Shown: positions 11,565 to 22,058 of the stretch, one piece after another
Layout: every line of letters starts with the position of its first letter
Numbering within the stretch: position 1 is the first letter of the stretch
Origin: Cynocephalus volans
Taxonomy: Eukaryota; Chordata; Mammalia; Dermoptera; Cynocephalidae
Direction: 5' to 3'
DNA length: 64,000 nt
Assembly (NCBI RefSeq): GCF_027409185.1
Contig: NC_084462.1
Span: forward strand, 152,507,490-152,571,489
Translations under genes and position numbers: made by a program
The notes under the pieces: generated by a model
Seen by the model: only the letters and a program-made list of their open reading frames with translations
What the model was told of the DNA's origin: nothing
The model's database searches: none

Positions 11565-13163
11565 TTCCACCCCTGGCCCCCCAAAACTCATATCATTCTC
11601 CCATACAAAATATAATCATTCCATTCCAACAGTCCCAAAAGTCTTAGCTTGCTCCAGCACCAACTTAAAAGTCCAAAGTCCAAAGTCTCATCTGAGACCA
11701 AAAGTAAAAGTCCCTCTAGCTGTGAACCTGAAAAACAAAACCAAATTTATCTACTGCCAAGAAACAATGGTGGAACAGACATTGGGTACACATTCCCATT
11801 CCAAAAGGGAGGAATAGGCCGAAAGAAAGGAAAAACAGGCCCCAAACAAGTCTGAAACCCAGCAGGGCAGACATTATGTCTTAAAGCTCCAAAATAATGT
11901 TCTTTGACAGCAAGTCCTGCATCCTGGGCACAATTGGGCATCTGGGTCCCCAAAGCATCCAGCAGCCTTGTTCCCATGGCTCTGCCAGGTGCAGCCCAGT
12001 GGGCCACACTGGTGCCTGTGGCTTTTCCAGGCCTACATTGCATGTTACCAGTGGCCCCAGAGTTCTGGTGCCCTGGCGGCAGCCCTGCTCCCTTGGCTGT
12101 ACTAGACATTTCCCTGGTGGGGGCTCTCTGTGGGGGCTCCAATCCCACTTTTCTGCTCAGCATTGCTCTAGTAGAAGACCTCTGTGGTGGCTCCGCCCCT
12201 GCGGCAGGTCCCTGCCTGGGCTTCCAGGCTTTTCCATACATCCTCTGGAATCTAGGTGGAGGCTGCGGCGCCTCCACTGCTCTCACATCCTGCCGGCCTG
12301 CAGACTTAACACAACGTGGACATCACCGAGGTTTCGGGCCTCTACTCTCCAGGGCTGCTGCACAAACCACACTTTGGGCTGCTCCAGCCAGAGCAGCTGG
12401 GATGCAGGGAGCAGATTCCCGAGGGCAGCTATGCCCCACGTCTGTCCTCTGCGGACAACTCAGTCCTTTTAGGCCTCTGGGCCTGTAATGGGTGGGGCAC
12501 CCTTCCAGACTTCTCAAATGCCTTTAGGACATTTTTTCCATTGTCCTGGTTCTTAGCATCTGGCTGCCTCACCGCCAAGATAATGTCTTTAGCAACTAGT
12601 TTATCTGCTTCACGCTTGTGTTTTTCTCCTGCTCTCCGCTTTGTGTTTTTCTCCTGCTCTCTGCTTCTCTACCACATGGCTGGGCTGCAAATATTCAAAA
12701 ATTTTTCTCTCTGCATCCCTTTTAAATTCTGGCTTTACATCATGCCTTTACTGCCATAACTCAGAGTAGGCTGTTAGAAGTAGCCATGCAGCATCCTTAA
12801 CGCTTTGCTGCTTAGAAATTTCTTCCGCCAGATACTCTGGTTCACAGCTCCTAAGTTCCAACTTCTACAAAGTCCAAGGGCATGGACACAATGCAGCCAA
12901 ATTTCTTGCTTTGGTGTAGCAAGGGTGATCTTTTGTCCAATTCCCGATAAGTTCCTCATTTCTATCTGAGACCTCATCATCCACATGGGCTTTGCTGTCC
13001 ACATTTCTATCAGTATTCTGCTCACCACCACAGAAGTCTCTAAGACATTCCAAACTTTCCCTCGTCTTTTTCTCTTCTTCCAAGTCCTCCAAACTCCTCC
13101 AACCTTTGCCCATTACCCAGTTCCAAAGCTGCATCCACATTTTCAGGTATCTGTATAGCAACA

Positions 13164-13181
13164 CCCCACTCCTCGGTACCA
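13164..13181 (-). other. Retroelement primer-binding site
   Basis: On the minus strand the 18-mer tggtaccgaggagtgggg lies six bases inside the 5' LTR. It begins with TGG, as a tRNA 3'-end complement must, and sits where MST/THE1 elements carry the same kind of site. The priming tRNA was not determined. Confidence 0.7.
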
Positions 13182-13187
13182 ATTTTC

Positions 13188-13595
13188 CATTTTAGTCCAT
13201 TTTGTGTTGCTGTAACAGAAACACCTGAGACTGGGTAATTTATAAGGAAAAGAGATTTATTTGGCTTACGATTCTGGGACAGCGCATCTGGCATGGGCCT
13301 CAGGCTGCTTCTACTCATGGTGGAAAGTGGCAGGCAGCCGGCGGGTACAAGCAGATCACATGGCAAGAGGAAGCAAGAGAGAGAGAGAGGGGAGGTGCCA
13401 GGGTCCTTTAAACAATCAGGTCTCACGGGAACTAATAGAGTGAGAACTCACTCACTACCCCTCTTCCCCCAGGGAGAACATTAATCCATTCATGAGGGAT
13501 CTGCCCCCATGACTCAATCAGTTTCCAACACTGCCACATTGGGGATCAAATTTCCACATGAGTTTTGGAGGGGACAACACATCCAAACTCCATCA
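13188..13595 (-). repeat. MaLR LTR (5' LTR of the element)
   Basis: It is collinear with 11158-11564, including the GA-rich run and the phrase ctcatgagggatctg-type segment near its end. Its plus-strand start is cattttagtcc, so the canonical TG has changed to CA at one end; its other end is ccatca. The match to the first LTR is about 90% by eye. Confidence 0.92.
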
Positions 13596-13600
13596 CCGAG

Positions 13601-14155
13601 GCAAACACTGTTCTGACTTCTATCAACCTTGATTAGTTTTGCCTATTCTTGATCTTCATATAAATGGAATCCTACAATGTGAACACTTTTGGATCTGGCA
13701 TCTTTCATTCAACATAATGTTTTTGAGAGTCATCCACATTGTTGAATGTTATCCAGAGTTTATTCTTTTTCTGTTGCTGAGTAGAATTCCAGGGTATGAA
13801 TATACCAAAAATTATTTTTCCATTCTCTTATTGACAGACTCTCAGACTGTTTTCACCTTTTGGCTATCATGAATAAAGTGGCTACAAACAGTTTTATACA
13901 AGTCTTTCTGCAGACATTTATTTTTATCTCATTTGGATGAATTCCTGGGAGTGGAACTGCTGGGTCATAGCTGAGCACAGCGTAAACGTAACATAGCTGT
14001 GTGTTAAACTTAATTAGAAACTGCCATACAGTTTTCCAAACATTCCCTCCAGCAGTGTATGAGAGTACCAGCTGCTCCGCATCCTTGCCAACACTTGGTG
14101 TTGTCAGTCCTTTTCAATTTTAGCCATTCAATGCAGTGGCAGGTAGCCATTGCGT
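13601..14155 (-). mobile_element. Ancient L1 fragment, antisense (right part)
   Basis: It resumes the L1 broken at 11157 (gcaaacactgttctgactt, ttagttttgcctattcttga, ttcattcaacataatgtttt, ctgggagtggaactgctggg, gccaacacttggtgttgtca). Together with 10965-11157 it is about 750 bp of one old L1. Confidence 0.78.
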
Positions 14156-14235
14156 TTTTAGGACTATGCAGCCTGGCACAGCGGGCTTTATAAGGAGGTG
14201 GGCAGGTGGCACTCGTTAAGTCTGGAGTACAGCAG

Positions 14236-14432
14236 GGTGGATGGAGTCAGACAGACCTCAGCATAAATCCCAGATCTCACAAGCCACCGGCACCTTGACA
14301 AGCCACCATCCCCTCTGTGCTCTGTTTCCTCAACGTGAAAGGAAGAGAGCGCTACTACCTACCTTGCAGTGTTATTCCAGGGATTTAATAACACAGTGTC
14401 TATAGAGCACTTGGCATAGTGAGGGCTGGGCT
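14236..14432 (+). mobile_element. MIR SINE
   Basis: The phrases gagtcagacagacctcagca, ctctgtttcctcaacgtgaa, cctaccttgcagtgttattc and gagcacttggcatagtg follow MIR from end to end in sense. Confidence 0.68.
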
Positions 14433-15721
14433 CCAATCTCAGAGCTGGATTGTAGGGCAGGACCCCTGCTCTTGGAGGACAAGCAGGGAAAGACAAAGCC
14501 CAGCCTCTGCCCTCATTCTAGACCTTTTGGTAGATTTGGGCTAGAGAAACCTCTGTTTACCACACAGTACTACATCTTTGGGACTGACTTCTTGTAGGAA
14601 ACTGGAAGAAGTTCATCGGGTGAGGCCTGGGGGATTGGAAACTGACCCGGTACCAACTGTGTCACATGTTGACAAGTGAGGCTGGGAAGGACGTGGCCAA
14701 CAGAGGTCCCCATTCAAGTTAGGCTGGTGTCAGGGAGCTCACCCACAGCCCTGCAGAACAAGGGAGATCAGCTGTGAAGGCAGTCCAGGACCCTCAGGAG
14801 GGCATGGCAAGCAGCTATGCATGGTCTGGTGATGCTGGTTAAGGGAATGCCATGCTTTCTGAAGACATGGGAAGGCTCTGGATGTCCAACTCTAGGAATT
14901 TGGTTAAATAAATGATTCGTATATAGGTGTGAAATACTTGAAAGCCATGAAAATGATGCTGAAGTTGAGTATTTATGTATTGGAGAAAAGAGTCATCATT
15001 TTTTGTTAAGGAACAGGGGAATAACTTAAGAGCCCAGAGCCGTTCAGAATGGCCCATGGTTTCCCTCTATCCTTTGACCTTGGATGTAGCCTTGAAATAA
15101 AAGCCCCCCTTACCCACCTCCAGAAGAGAAAGAAGGCAGTTTTTTAAAAGAGAAGAAAGACACAGTGAAATGAAATCACCTGCCCAAACTATTACAAGTG
15201 AGTGTGTTTATTGCTGCTGTGCTGTTAAAGATGACACTCACTTCAGACTGCAAAGAACGCTGATGAATTATCTGGAAGCGATACCAGATGTTCCTCTCAC
15301 AGGAAGGTGTGAGGTTGGAGCTGAGCAAGGCTCATGCGGGCCTTATATGCCCGCCTCTGGGTGATGGTGAAGTCTTGGGGTTAGTTGTCCCTTGTTCTCT
15401 TCATGTGAAGATTCTGCAGCTGAAACGATGGGACCGATTCTCATAGGAGAGGCCTGGGAAGGCTCGAGCAGGCGGAGGTTGGCAAGCAGAACACCCTCCA
15501 GGACGCTTCAGTGCTCAGCAGCAACTTCTTAGGATATCAGAGCTGAAAATTTGGTCCATGGGATTTTGGGTTTGTTTTTAAATGAAGGCAAGAGATTTTT
15601 GTATGCTCTGTGTACAAAGAGATAATTTTTGGTAATGAAATCAGAAACTTGTGATAAGTTGCTATCTTAGAAATGAAGAGCCATGGAACATTTGCAGAGA
15701 AAGGAGCCTGTGAAAACATGT
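14433..15721. other. No recognisable element
   Basis: Unique-looking DNA with no named repeat. The short piece near 14900-15010 is AT-rich and could be a LINE scrap, but I cannot place it. Confidence 0.45.
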
Positions 15722-15838
15722 ATTCCAACACTCTCATTTTACAGAAAAGTAAACTGAGTCTCGGAAATGTTAAGAGATTTCTTAGGGTCACAGCTAGTTG
15801 GTGTTAGATTTGGGCCAGAATCCAATTTCACAACTGTC
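15722..15838 (-). mobile_element. MIR SINE fragment
   Basis: It reads tctcattttacagaaaagta, aactgagtctcggaaatgtt and agggtcacagctagttggtg, the reverse MIR core. Confidence 0.58.
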
Positions 15839-16639
15839 ATCCTTTTGGTGTCTCCAGTGGTATCAGTTAGGAAGTTTAAGTCTCAATTGTGTTAGTAAGA
15901 AAGTTACGCTACCACCTGAAAGTCCATAGGTAGGATGGTGGCCCCTAAGTGCTATAAGATGGCAGCTCAGCCAGATGATCTTTTACCTCCTCACTGTGCC
16001 TCAGCTTTGTCCTAAGGCTGGACCCTGCATGGCCACAGAGGCACTCCCTGAGTTTCCCTTCAGCCTAACAGCCTCAGTTTAGGGCACGTGCTTACCCCTG
16101 GATGGATAACCTCCACCAGGGAGGGCCAAGCTCTGATGGGCCTAACCTGATCAGCCCCTACCTCTTGAGCTGGGGCTAGGTCTGCAGGGGAGTAGATACC
16201 AGGAGTTTCAATAAGAACGAAAAAAGTAAAATTTTACTTGAAGTGAGCCAGGTGCACACTGAGTCAGCCACTCATGAGGCTGAAAATTACTTCTATGGGA
16301 ACTGGCTCGGCGATCACCGTGAACACCAGGGTGAAGAACAGCCGTGTAAAATGCCCAGAGAAGGCCTGGGGTCCTCACATGTGTGGGAAAGCCGCAACCC
16401 CAGCCCACGGCCAGCCCGCAGGTGTGACCTTGGCAACGAACTGTCGATGCTGCCAAGATGACTCAGCCCAGAAGTTAAAGCCCCTCTGCTTCTTGCTCCG
16501 TGCAGTCTGTGTGTCCTAGTTGCCACCTGAAATCAAGCCGTCCCAGACCTGGTGGCTGAAGGCCGCTGGCCCAGAGCAGCACATGCTCAGTGAACACAAT
16601 GTTCTGACTCCAGCTTCCGCTAAGAGGTAAATCACTTTC
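15839..16639. other. No recognisable element
   Basis: Unique-looking DNA; frames below 90 codons without domains. Confidence 0.5.
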
Positions 16640-16878
16640 ATTCACTACCCTCCTACACTGACCCCTAAAAGGAATTTACACCCTGTTCTTTTCACTTCCC
16701 ATTATATTGTAGTGATTTTCCCATGACATGACATCTTTTTAAACCCAGTATTTTAAATATTTCATGATATTCCATTGAGTTAATAAGATTTCTACCCTTG
16801 CAAAAGCATTTTTTTTATTACTGGACATTTATTTAGTCTGTTTCTAAATCTTTCTTTTTCTAAATAATCCTGCCACTG

Positions 16879-16917
<39 letters not shown>

Positions 16918-17120
16918 ACTATATTTTTGACTATATCACTGGGCCCTATTTCTAGAGATGTCTTTCTAGTTAAAAAGATATGAACATTTGATGAATGTTA
17001 AGTTTCTTTCCACATTTTGGAGGCCCTTCTTTAAGAGAATACCTGTTACACTACATACTTGCCAACATTGTAAACCATTGTTTTTTGAACATTGACAGTT
17101 TGGTAGGCTCCAAATTCTTC
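16640..17120 (-). mobile_element. L1/HAL1-like LINE fragment, antisense
   Basis: The phrases tcatgatattccattgagtt, ttattactggacatttattt, ataatcctgccactgatatt and tacatacttgccaacattgt follow the antisense order of an old LINE-1/HAL1 3' region. A TA microsatellite sits inside it. Confidence 0.5.
16883..16912. repeat. (TA)n microsatellite
   Basis: About 15 uninterrupted TA units. Confidence 0.96.
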
Positions 17121-17843
17121 TTTCCAAATTGCCATTTTGGTGAAAGCTTTTAGAGTTGGCTTACACTTTTTGTTATTCCTGGTGACCTATGACACACTCT
17201 CAGGAGGCTCACTCCCTTAATTTTCCTAACACCCTTCCTGCTCTTCTGGAAACACACCCCCTTTAAACTGGAGGTGGTCAGCCCCCTGGCGGAAGCCTAC
17301 GTTCAGAGATCAGCCCAACACATTTCCAGGGAGCCAGTTTTTCTGGGAGCAGCAGTTCCACCTAGCCAACATTTATTGAGCATCCTCGGCCTGAGCAAGG
17401 CACAGGTATCCAGCTTAGTTGGGCCATGTCTAAAGGAGGCCGGGCACCCTGGGGCCTACACACAGGAGGCAGGTGGGTGCCCATGTTGGAGGCCAGGGTG
17501 GGCCAAGACAAGCCTGGTCTCTTAGTTCGATAGACTGATTACCGAGACCAGGAAACTGAAGGTCAAAGGCAGGAATATGGGCATGAACGAAGTCAGGAAG
17601 CTACTTCCCAGAACAATTAGGCTCTTGCCAAGAATGATACTAATGTTGGAGTGAGCAGGACTGAGGTCACGTTGGGACCTTAAACTGCATGAGCTTTAGG
17701 GAAAAAAAAAAAAAGACAGTTTTTTTCTTGGCATGTATTTCTCTGAATTCCCTCTTTTCCCATGCTTATTTGATATTTTGAACCTTGGTTACGGGGCAAG
17801 ATGATATTACTTACATAAATGTAAAGTTGTTTTCCAGTCAGCC
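17121..17843. other. Mostly unique DNA; possible MIR traces
   Basis: ccaacatttattgagcatcc (17366) and gagaccaggaaactgaaggt (17543) are MIR-like phrases separated by unrelated sequence. An A13 run lies near 17701. Nothing else is recognisable. Confidence 0.35.
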
Positions 17844-18256
17844 TGAAACTGCAAACTTGTCAAGAGACACGCACCATCCAGACCCCTGAGAAACCAAGGA
17901 AGGCATCAATAAAGCTATGCTGATCCCACTCTGAAGCAGGTCAAAATCCCGCAGGACCCTAAGATAACATCAAGGACAAGAACAGAAGCCAGACAGAGCC
18001 TCGGTGAGACCTTGCACCTGGCTCCTTGCCCGGAGCCCACATCACTCCCGTGCCCCTCCCTCTTGCTTTTCACTTCCCACATTCCATTCCCTCAGCCCCT
18101 CTTTAAAAAACTCTCAGTATTTGAGCTTTGAGAGAGGTTAGTCTACCCTCTCCTTCTGGTTACTGGTCCTGAATAAAGCTGGCTTCCCTTATCATTGGTA
18201 TTTGACTTTTGAGTCTTTGTCTGGGAGGTGGGCTGCCGGACTTGGATTCAGTAACA
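17844..18256 (+). mobile_element. Putative solo ERV LTR (class I-like)
   Basis: It starts tgaaactgcaaac and ends cagtaaca. A TATA-like ctttaaaaaactctc lies near 18100 and AATAAA at 18172-18177. It is followed by a U5-like tail (ttttgagtctttgtctggga). This spacing of promoter, signal and tail is that of an LTR. No target duplication or internal retroviral sequence was found, so ends and family stay open. Confidence 0.55.
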
Positions 18257-18257
18257 A

Positions 18258-18432
18258 TAATAATGCAATAGCTATGATTTATTGAGTATTTACTATTTGC
18301 CAGGCATTTTTATGTACACTATTTTATTGAATTCTCAACTCAAGGGCATATATATCTCTGTTTTACAGAAAATGAGACCCAGAGAGGTGAAATAATGTTC
18401 CAGTGTCACCCAGTGAGAGACAGGTGTGTGTG
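18258..18432 (-). mobile_element. MIR SINE
   Basis: It reads atgatttattgagtatttac, tttgccaggcatttttatgt, ctgttttacagaaaatgaga and cccagagaggtgaaat, reverse MIR. Confidence 0.62.
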
Positions 18433-19344
18433 TGTGTGGGGGGGGAATTGAGCCTCTGCAGTCTGAGCCTGTAGTTCCTCTGTGCCCCTCCTGAGGTAGC
18501 AGCTCTGGCAGATGGCCGGATGAGCTACTGCAGGGAGTGGCAGGTGCAGGGTCCACCGTTGGAGTTTCTTTGTGACAAGTGTGTGGAGCAGAGCCACATC
18601 ACAAAACTCTTTAGGGTGGACCCTGCAGAATTTACAAGGATCAACTTTTGCTAATTAACATCTGGCATGTCAAGCTGCCCCACGCTGCACTGGCTGGGCC
18701 TGGCCCTCTGAGGAGTTTACCATCTAATGAGAAGAAGAGCCACCGAGGGCTCAAAGCGGAATATGCCAGGGGCTCTTGCAGATTTGCAAAGAAAGTGCTA
18801 AGACGGTCGGTTGTCACAGGCAGGCAGGGAGGTCCTGTGAGAAGGTGGCATTTGAGAAAGTGGAGAAGAGCAGGGGGAGTTTTGCCAAGCAGAGAAGGTG
18901 GTGAGGACATGCCTGTCAACTTATATGTGGCCTGGGCAGGGTGTGAGGGAAGCCAGTGACCGTAACTGCTTAGGGCAAAGCACTGCAGGGGCCTTCTGCT
19001 TGGACTCTCCCACTTCCCTCCGAGGCCCAGGTCTGCAAGGTTGGTGGGCGGGTTTCCAGCTGGGAATGGGACTAGTTAAGCTATCAGGCAAGAAGCTGCT
19101 GGCACTTAACTTGAACTGAACAGGCTCCACTCCCAGTGGAGCCCTTCTGAGCCCAGGAGATGGGCTTTACAAAGTCTCTTCCCCTTGCAGGTCACCAGGC
19201 TGGCTCTGCTCCTGTGTTCCTGGGAAAATGGTCCTCGCCAAAGTGGCAGATGGCCCTTTTATCAGGCCTAGTACGTCAGCTGCCAGGCTGATTTTTTTTT
19301 TTTAGGTTTATTTTTATTAAAAGCTAATTGAGTCAAGTATGGGG
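18433..19344. other. Mostly unique; ancient repeat scrap at about 18650-18900
   Basis: gaggtcctgtgagaaggtgg and catttgagaaagtggagaag resemble a mammal-wide ancient repeat (gaaggcctctctgaggaggtgacatttgagc). The family was not determined. The rest shows nothing I recognise. Confidence 0.35.
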
Positions 19345-19548
19345 CAGCGCTGTCCAATAGAACTTTCTGTGATGGTGGAAATGTTCTATAATCTGCTTTG
19401 TTCAGTGCAACAGCCACCAGTCACAGGTAGCTATGGAGCACCTGAAATGTGACAAGTGTAACTGAGAGACTGAATTTTTAATTCCAAATTTCAATTAATT
19501 TAAATGTATTACATATGTGGCTAGTGGCTGCTGAATTGGACAGTGCAG
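19345..19548. mobile_element. hAT-type non-autonomous DNA transposon (MER family)
   Basis: The left end cagcgctgtccaatagaact and the right end attggacagtgcag form imperfect terminal inverted repeats. Internal phrases ctttctgtgatggtggaaat, gtagctatggagcacctgaa and atatgtggctagtggctgct are diagnostic of this MER element. The 8-bp target duplication on the right is obscured by the minisatellite that starts exactly there. Confidence 0.78.
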
Positions 19549-19550
19549 AG

Positions 19551-19670
19551 GAATGTTGTGCAGTGGGGGAATGTTGTGCAGTGGGGGAATGTTGTGCAGT
19601 GGGGGAATGTTGTGCAGTGGGGGAATGTTGTGCAGTGGGGGAATGTTGTGCAGTGGGGGAATATTGGGGT
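19551..19670. repeat. 18-bp minisatellite, six perfect units plus a decayed seventh
   Basis: The unit gaatgttgtgcagtgggg repeats without a mismatch from 19551 to 19658 and fades into gaatattggggt. Because 18 is a multiple of three, open frames run through it on both strands (Glu-Cys-Cys-Ala-Val-Gly on plus, Phe-Pro-His-Cys-Thr-Thr on minus). These are repeat artefacts, not proteins. It abuts the terminal repeat of the hAT element. Confidence 0.97.
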
Positions 19671-19992
19671 AAAATAATCTCGCAAATTTGCCAACAAATT
19701 TGCAAAACAGTTTCTCAAGTCTTGTGTGAAGTTTACAGAACCCTGGTCATACAGAGCAGGAGAATCTTATGCAATATTTTGAAAGGGGATGTGTGCAGGT
19801 AAATATTCCCCTCTCCAGTGAATAGATGTGCCCTTCTGTATACCCTGTATGTTATCAAATGCAGGGGTGACCAGGATACCTTTTGTGGAAAGTATAGAAA
19901 AAAAATTTTTTTGAGTACTCTTGAGATCTGGAAATAAAAATTTCAAGATGTTTGCCTTTTTTTTAGGGATAAAAATTTCTTTTTTAGTAGGA

Positions 19993-20190
19993 ATTATAAT
20001 AGCTACTCTTCACTGAGTGCCTACTATGTGCCTCATACCTTCCATATGTTGCCTTTAATACTCACGTCAACACCCCAAGTTGGATATCACTGAGGTCACT
20101 CACATTTGAGAAAACTGAAGCTAAGAGAAGTTAAGTGATCTCATGAGCATTAGAGTTCCAAATTATGTGTTTTTCACATTCTGAGCCCAT
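19993..20190 (-). mobile_element. MIR SINE
   Basis: It reads aatagctactcttcactgag, gcctactatgtgcctcatac, atttgagaaaactgaagcta and agagaagttaagtgatctca, reverse MIR. Confidence 0.57.
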
Positions 20191-20275
20191 TGCTTGGAAC
20201 AAAAGAAAGTGAACCCCAGATACCCAAGGATATAAAAACTAGCTTGACCTGGACTTTGCATGGTGATCACAGAAT

Positions 20276-21863
20276 TAAAAATTATCAAAGGACTTATGGT
20301 CAAGATGTTGGCAGAGACAGTCCCCAGCATCACTCTCTCCCACAAATCAACCAATCTACAACTAAAAAAAGCAACAACAGCCAAGCTGGGGCCACTGGAG
20401 CTCAGGGGAAGAGGAGGAAAGACCTACAGAATACATGAAGGCAAGAGAAGCCAAGATGAGAGAAAGAAAGAACCACTCCGACTGTTTCAAATCTTAGCCA
20501 CTTCCAGGCTGGAGCTGCTGAGTGCACGGAGCAGGAGCTAGCAAAAGCCACAGCTGCGCCCTTCGGATGGAGCTGCTTGGAGGCAGCAGGGGACAAGAGG
20601 GCCTTGGTGGCCCCCAGGCCAGCAAGACCACTAATAGGGTTTCCATGGACCCACATAGGAGTGAAGAGCCACAACAACTGAAAAAAAGGAGCCACTCAAT
20701 GGCTGGTGAGTCATCACAAGGGACTGGCACAGAGCCCATCCCATGGGAAGTGTTTAGAGCATGGGTGGCAGACGGGAAAACTGGGGCACAGCAAGGACAG
20801 CTGATCTGCCCCCCAATCAGCACAGGACCCCTCAGAGGAGACTGGTCAGGAATATTGAATTGCATGGGGTGCAGATTGATGAAAAGACTCAGGCCCAGAC
20901 CAGTTTCTACACAACCCAGGTGCACTGAATTCCACTAGAACCAGAAATTCCTATAAAGTCAACCATTAAAACCTGAGCTGCACGTAAAGCCTTCCCTAAG
21001 GAATCAGCAGCAAGGCAGCAATTTAGCTCAACCACAGGGCTCCAGTGCTGGTCCCCACAGGAAGTTCCCCCATTTTAGAAGGAAGCAAAGGACAACAAAT
21101 TAGTTCCAGCGCAGAGTTTAAATGGTGGGAACAGCAAATAATCAAACACAGAACTGAAAGAAAAAACAAAGTACTGACAGCCAGAGACAAAGTTTAATAT
21201 TAACTAGTAAATGTCTCATTTCACCAAAGAACAACTATAACAACTAGAAAGACCGGAAGGCTCTTGGGCTACCAAGCCAGAAAGTGGGGAGGGCTGGGGA
21301 CCTCAGCCATGCCCCCCGATACCCACAACCAGTCCCACAGGTAGGGGCCAAGGGCTCCAGCCACACCCCTTTGACAGGTACAACCAGCCCAGTGATGACC
21401 ACCAACCCACCACAGGAAGTACCCCAGGCTCTCCCGAAGTAGATCAGTGAGGGGACCGAGGGCCTTGGCCACGCACCCCCAACATGGGCAATCAGCCCAG
21501 CGATGACCACCAAGCTGCAGGAAGAAGGGCCCCAGGTTCCTGAACTGGGGTGGTGGGGGGCAAATTCCTTTGCCACACCCCCTGACATCTGCACCCAGTC
21601 TGTCAATGACCAAAACTCTGCTGGAAGCCCCCCGGTGTCCCCTGTGGGAAAGAGGGGGGTGCTACAGGTCTCAATCCCACCCCTTCTTCTCCCTCCTTCC
21701 GTCCCATTTCCTTCCCCTTTCCCCTCTCCCCCTCCCTCCCAACTACTCCACAACAACATCCTAGAATGTAAAACAATAATATTAATAAAAAATAAAAATA
21801 AAATAATTAAAAAATCAACTCTTCCTGGGTCTTAATATATAAATAAATAAATAAAAATTATCA
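20276..21863 (+). mobile_element. L1-mobilised insert: apparent L1 5' UTR with A-rich tail, 12-bp target duplication
   Basis: A 12-bp direct repeat taaaaattatca at 20276-20287 and 21852-21863 brackets 1,564 bp that ends in an A-rich tail (from about 21768), the signature of LINE-1-driven insertion on the plus strand. The body begins cttatggtcaagatg and has the style of a mammalian L1 5' UTR (cccacaaatcaaccaatcta, aaaaaagcaacaacag). It is followed by imperfect units of about 105 bp and a long pyrimidine tract. I see no ORF1 or ORF2 sequence before the tail. It could be a prematurely polyadenylated L1 transcript, an internally deleted L1, or a separate non-autonomous family. Confidence 0.62.
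21306..21640 (+). repeat. Imperfect tandem units of about 105 bp inside the L1-like insert
   Basis: A motif of the form gccacaccccctgacat...cagcccagtgatgaccacca recurs at 21306 (partial), 21360, 21468 and 21572. The last three starts are spaced 108 and 104 bp. Tandem monomers of this kind occur in 5' UTRs of some mammalian L1s, where they act as promoter units. Confidence 0.6.
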
Positions 21864-22000
21864 GAGCTGGAAGGAAATACAGAGATCCTTTTTTCCGAAT
21901 ACTTATTTTACAGATGAGACTCTGAAGCCAGTGTTTACTGTTTGCCAGGCACTGAATAACACCACTGACTAGCAAGTCAGCCCCAGGGGGAAGAGGACTG

Positions 22001-22058
22001 GTGCAGCAGTTACTTGTAACACTTTATGCGTGCAGCAGTTACTTGTAACACTTTATGC
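22001..22058. repeat. Perfect 29-bp tandem duplication
   Basis: The 29 bases starting gtgcagcagttacttgtaac at 22001-22029 recur exactly at 22030-22058. Identity is complete, which suggests a recent event or an assembly/polymerase slip. Confidence 0.97.

Larger units (their letters stand above)
11153..13600 (-). mobile_element. MaLR retrotransposon (MST/THE1-like), two LTRs, with 5-bp target duplication
   Basis: Two direct LTRs (11158-11564 and 13188-13595) flank about 1.6 kb of internal sequence. The whole unit is bounded by the duplication ccgag at 11153-11157 and 13596-13600, the 5-bp length typical of ERVL/MaLR. The transcription direction is minus, because the TATA-like and polyadenylation-like parts of the LTR read on that strand. 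The internal region follows the MST/THE1 internal order (aaagtccaaagtccaaagtc, cttaaagctccaaaataatg, tacatcctctggaatctagg). It shows no credible gag or pol frame, which is normal for MaLRs that depend on other elements. The two LTRs look about 90% alike by eye, which implies an old insertion. Confidence 0.93.

Noticed and set aside
11747..12488. 179- to 194-codon frames inside the MaLR element
   Set aside because: They lie in MaLR internal sequence, which has no functional gag or pol; overlapping frames on both strands are by-products of GC-rich composition.
19478..19802. Repeat proteins encoded by the minisatellite on both strands
   Set aside because: The 18-base unit keeps any frame open; the peptides are simple translations of the array without start context or conservation.
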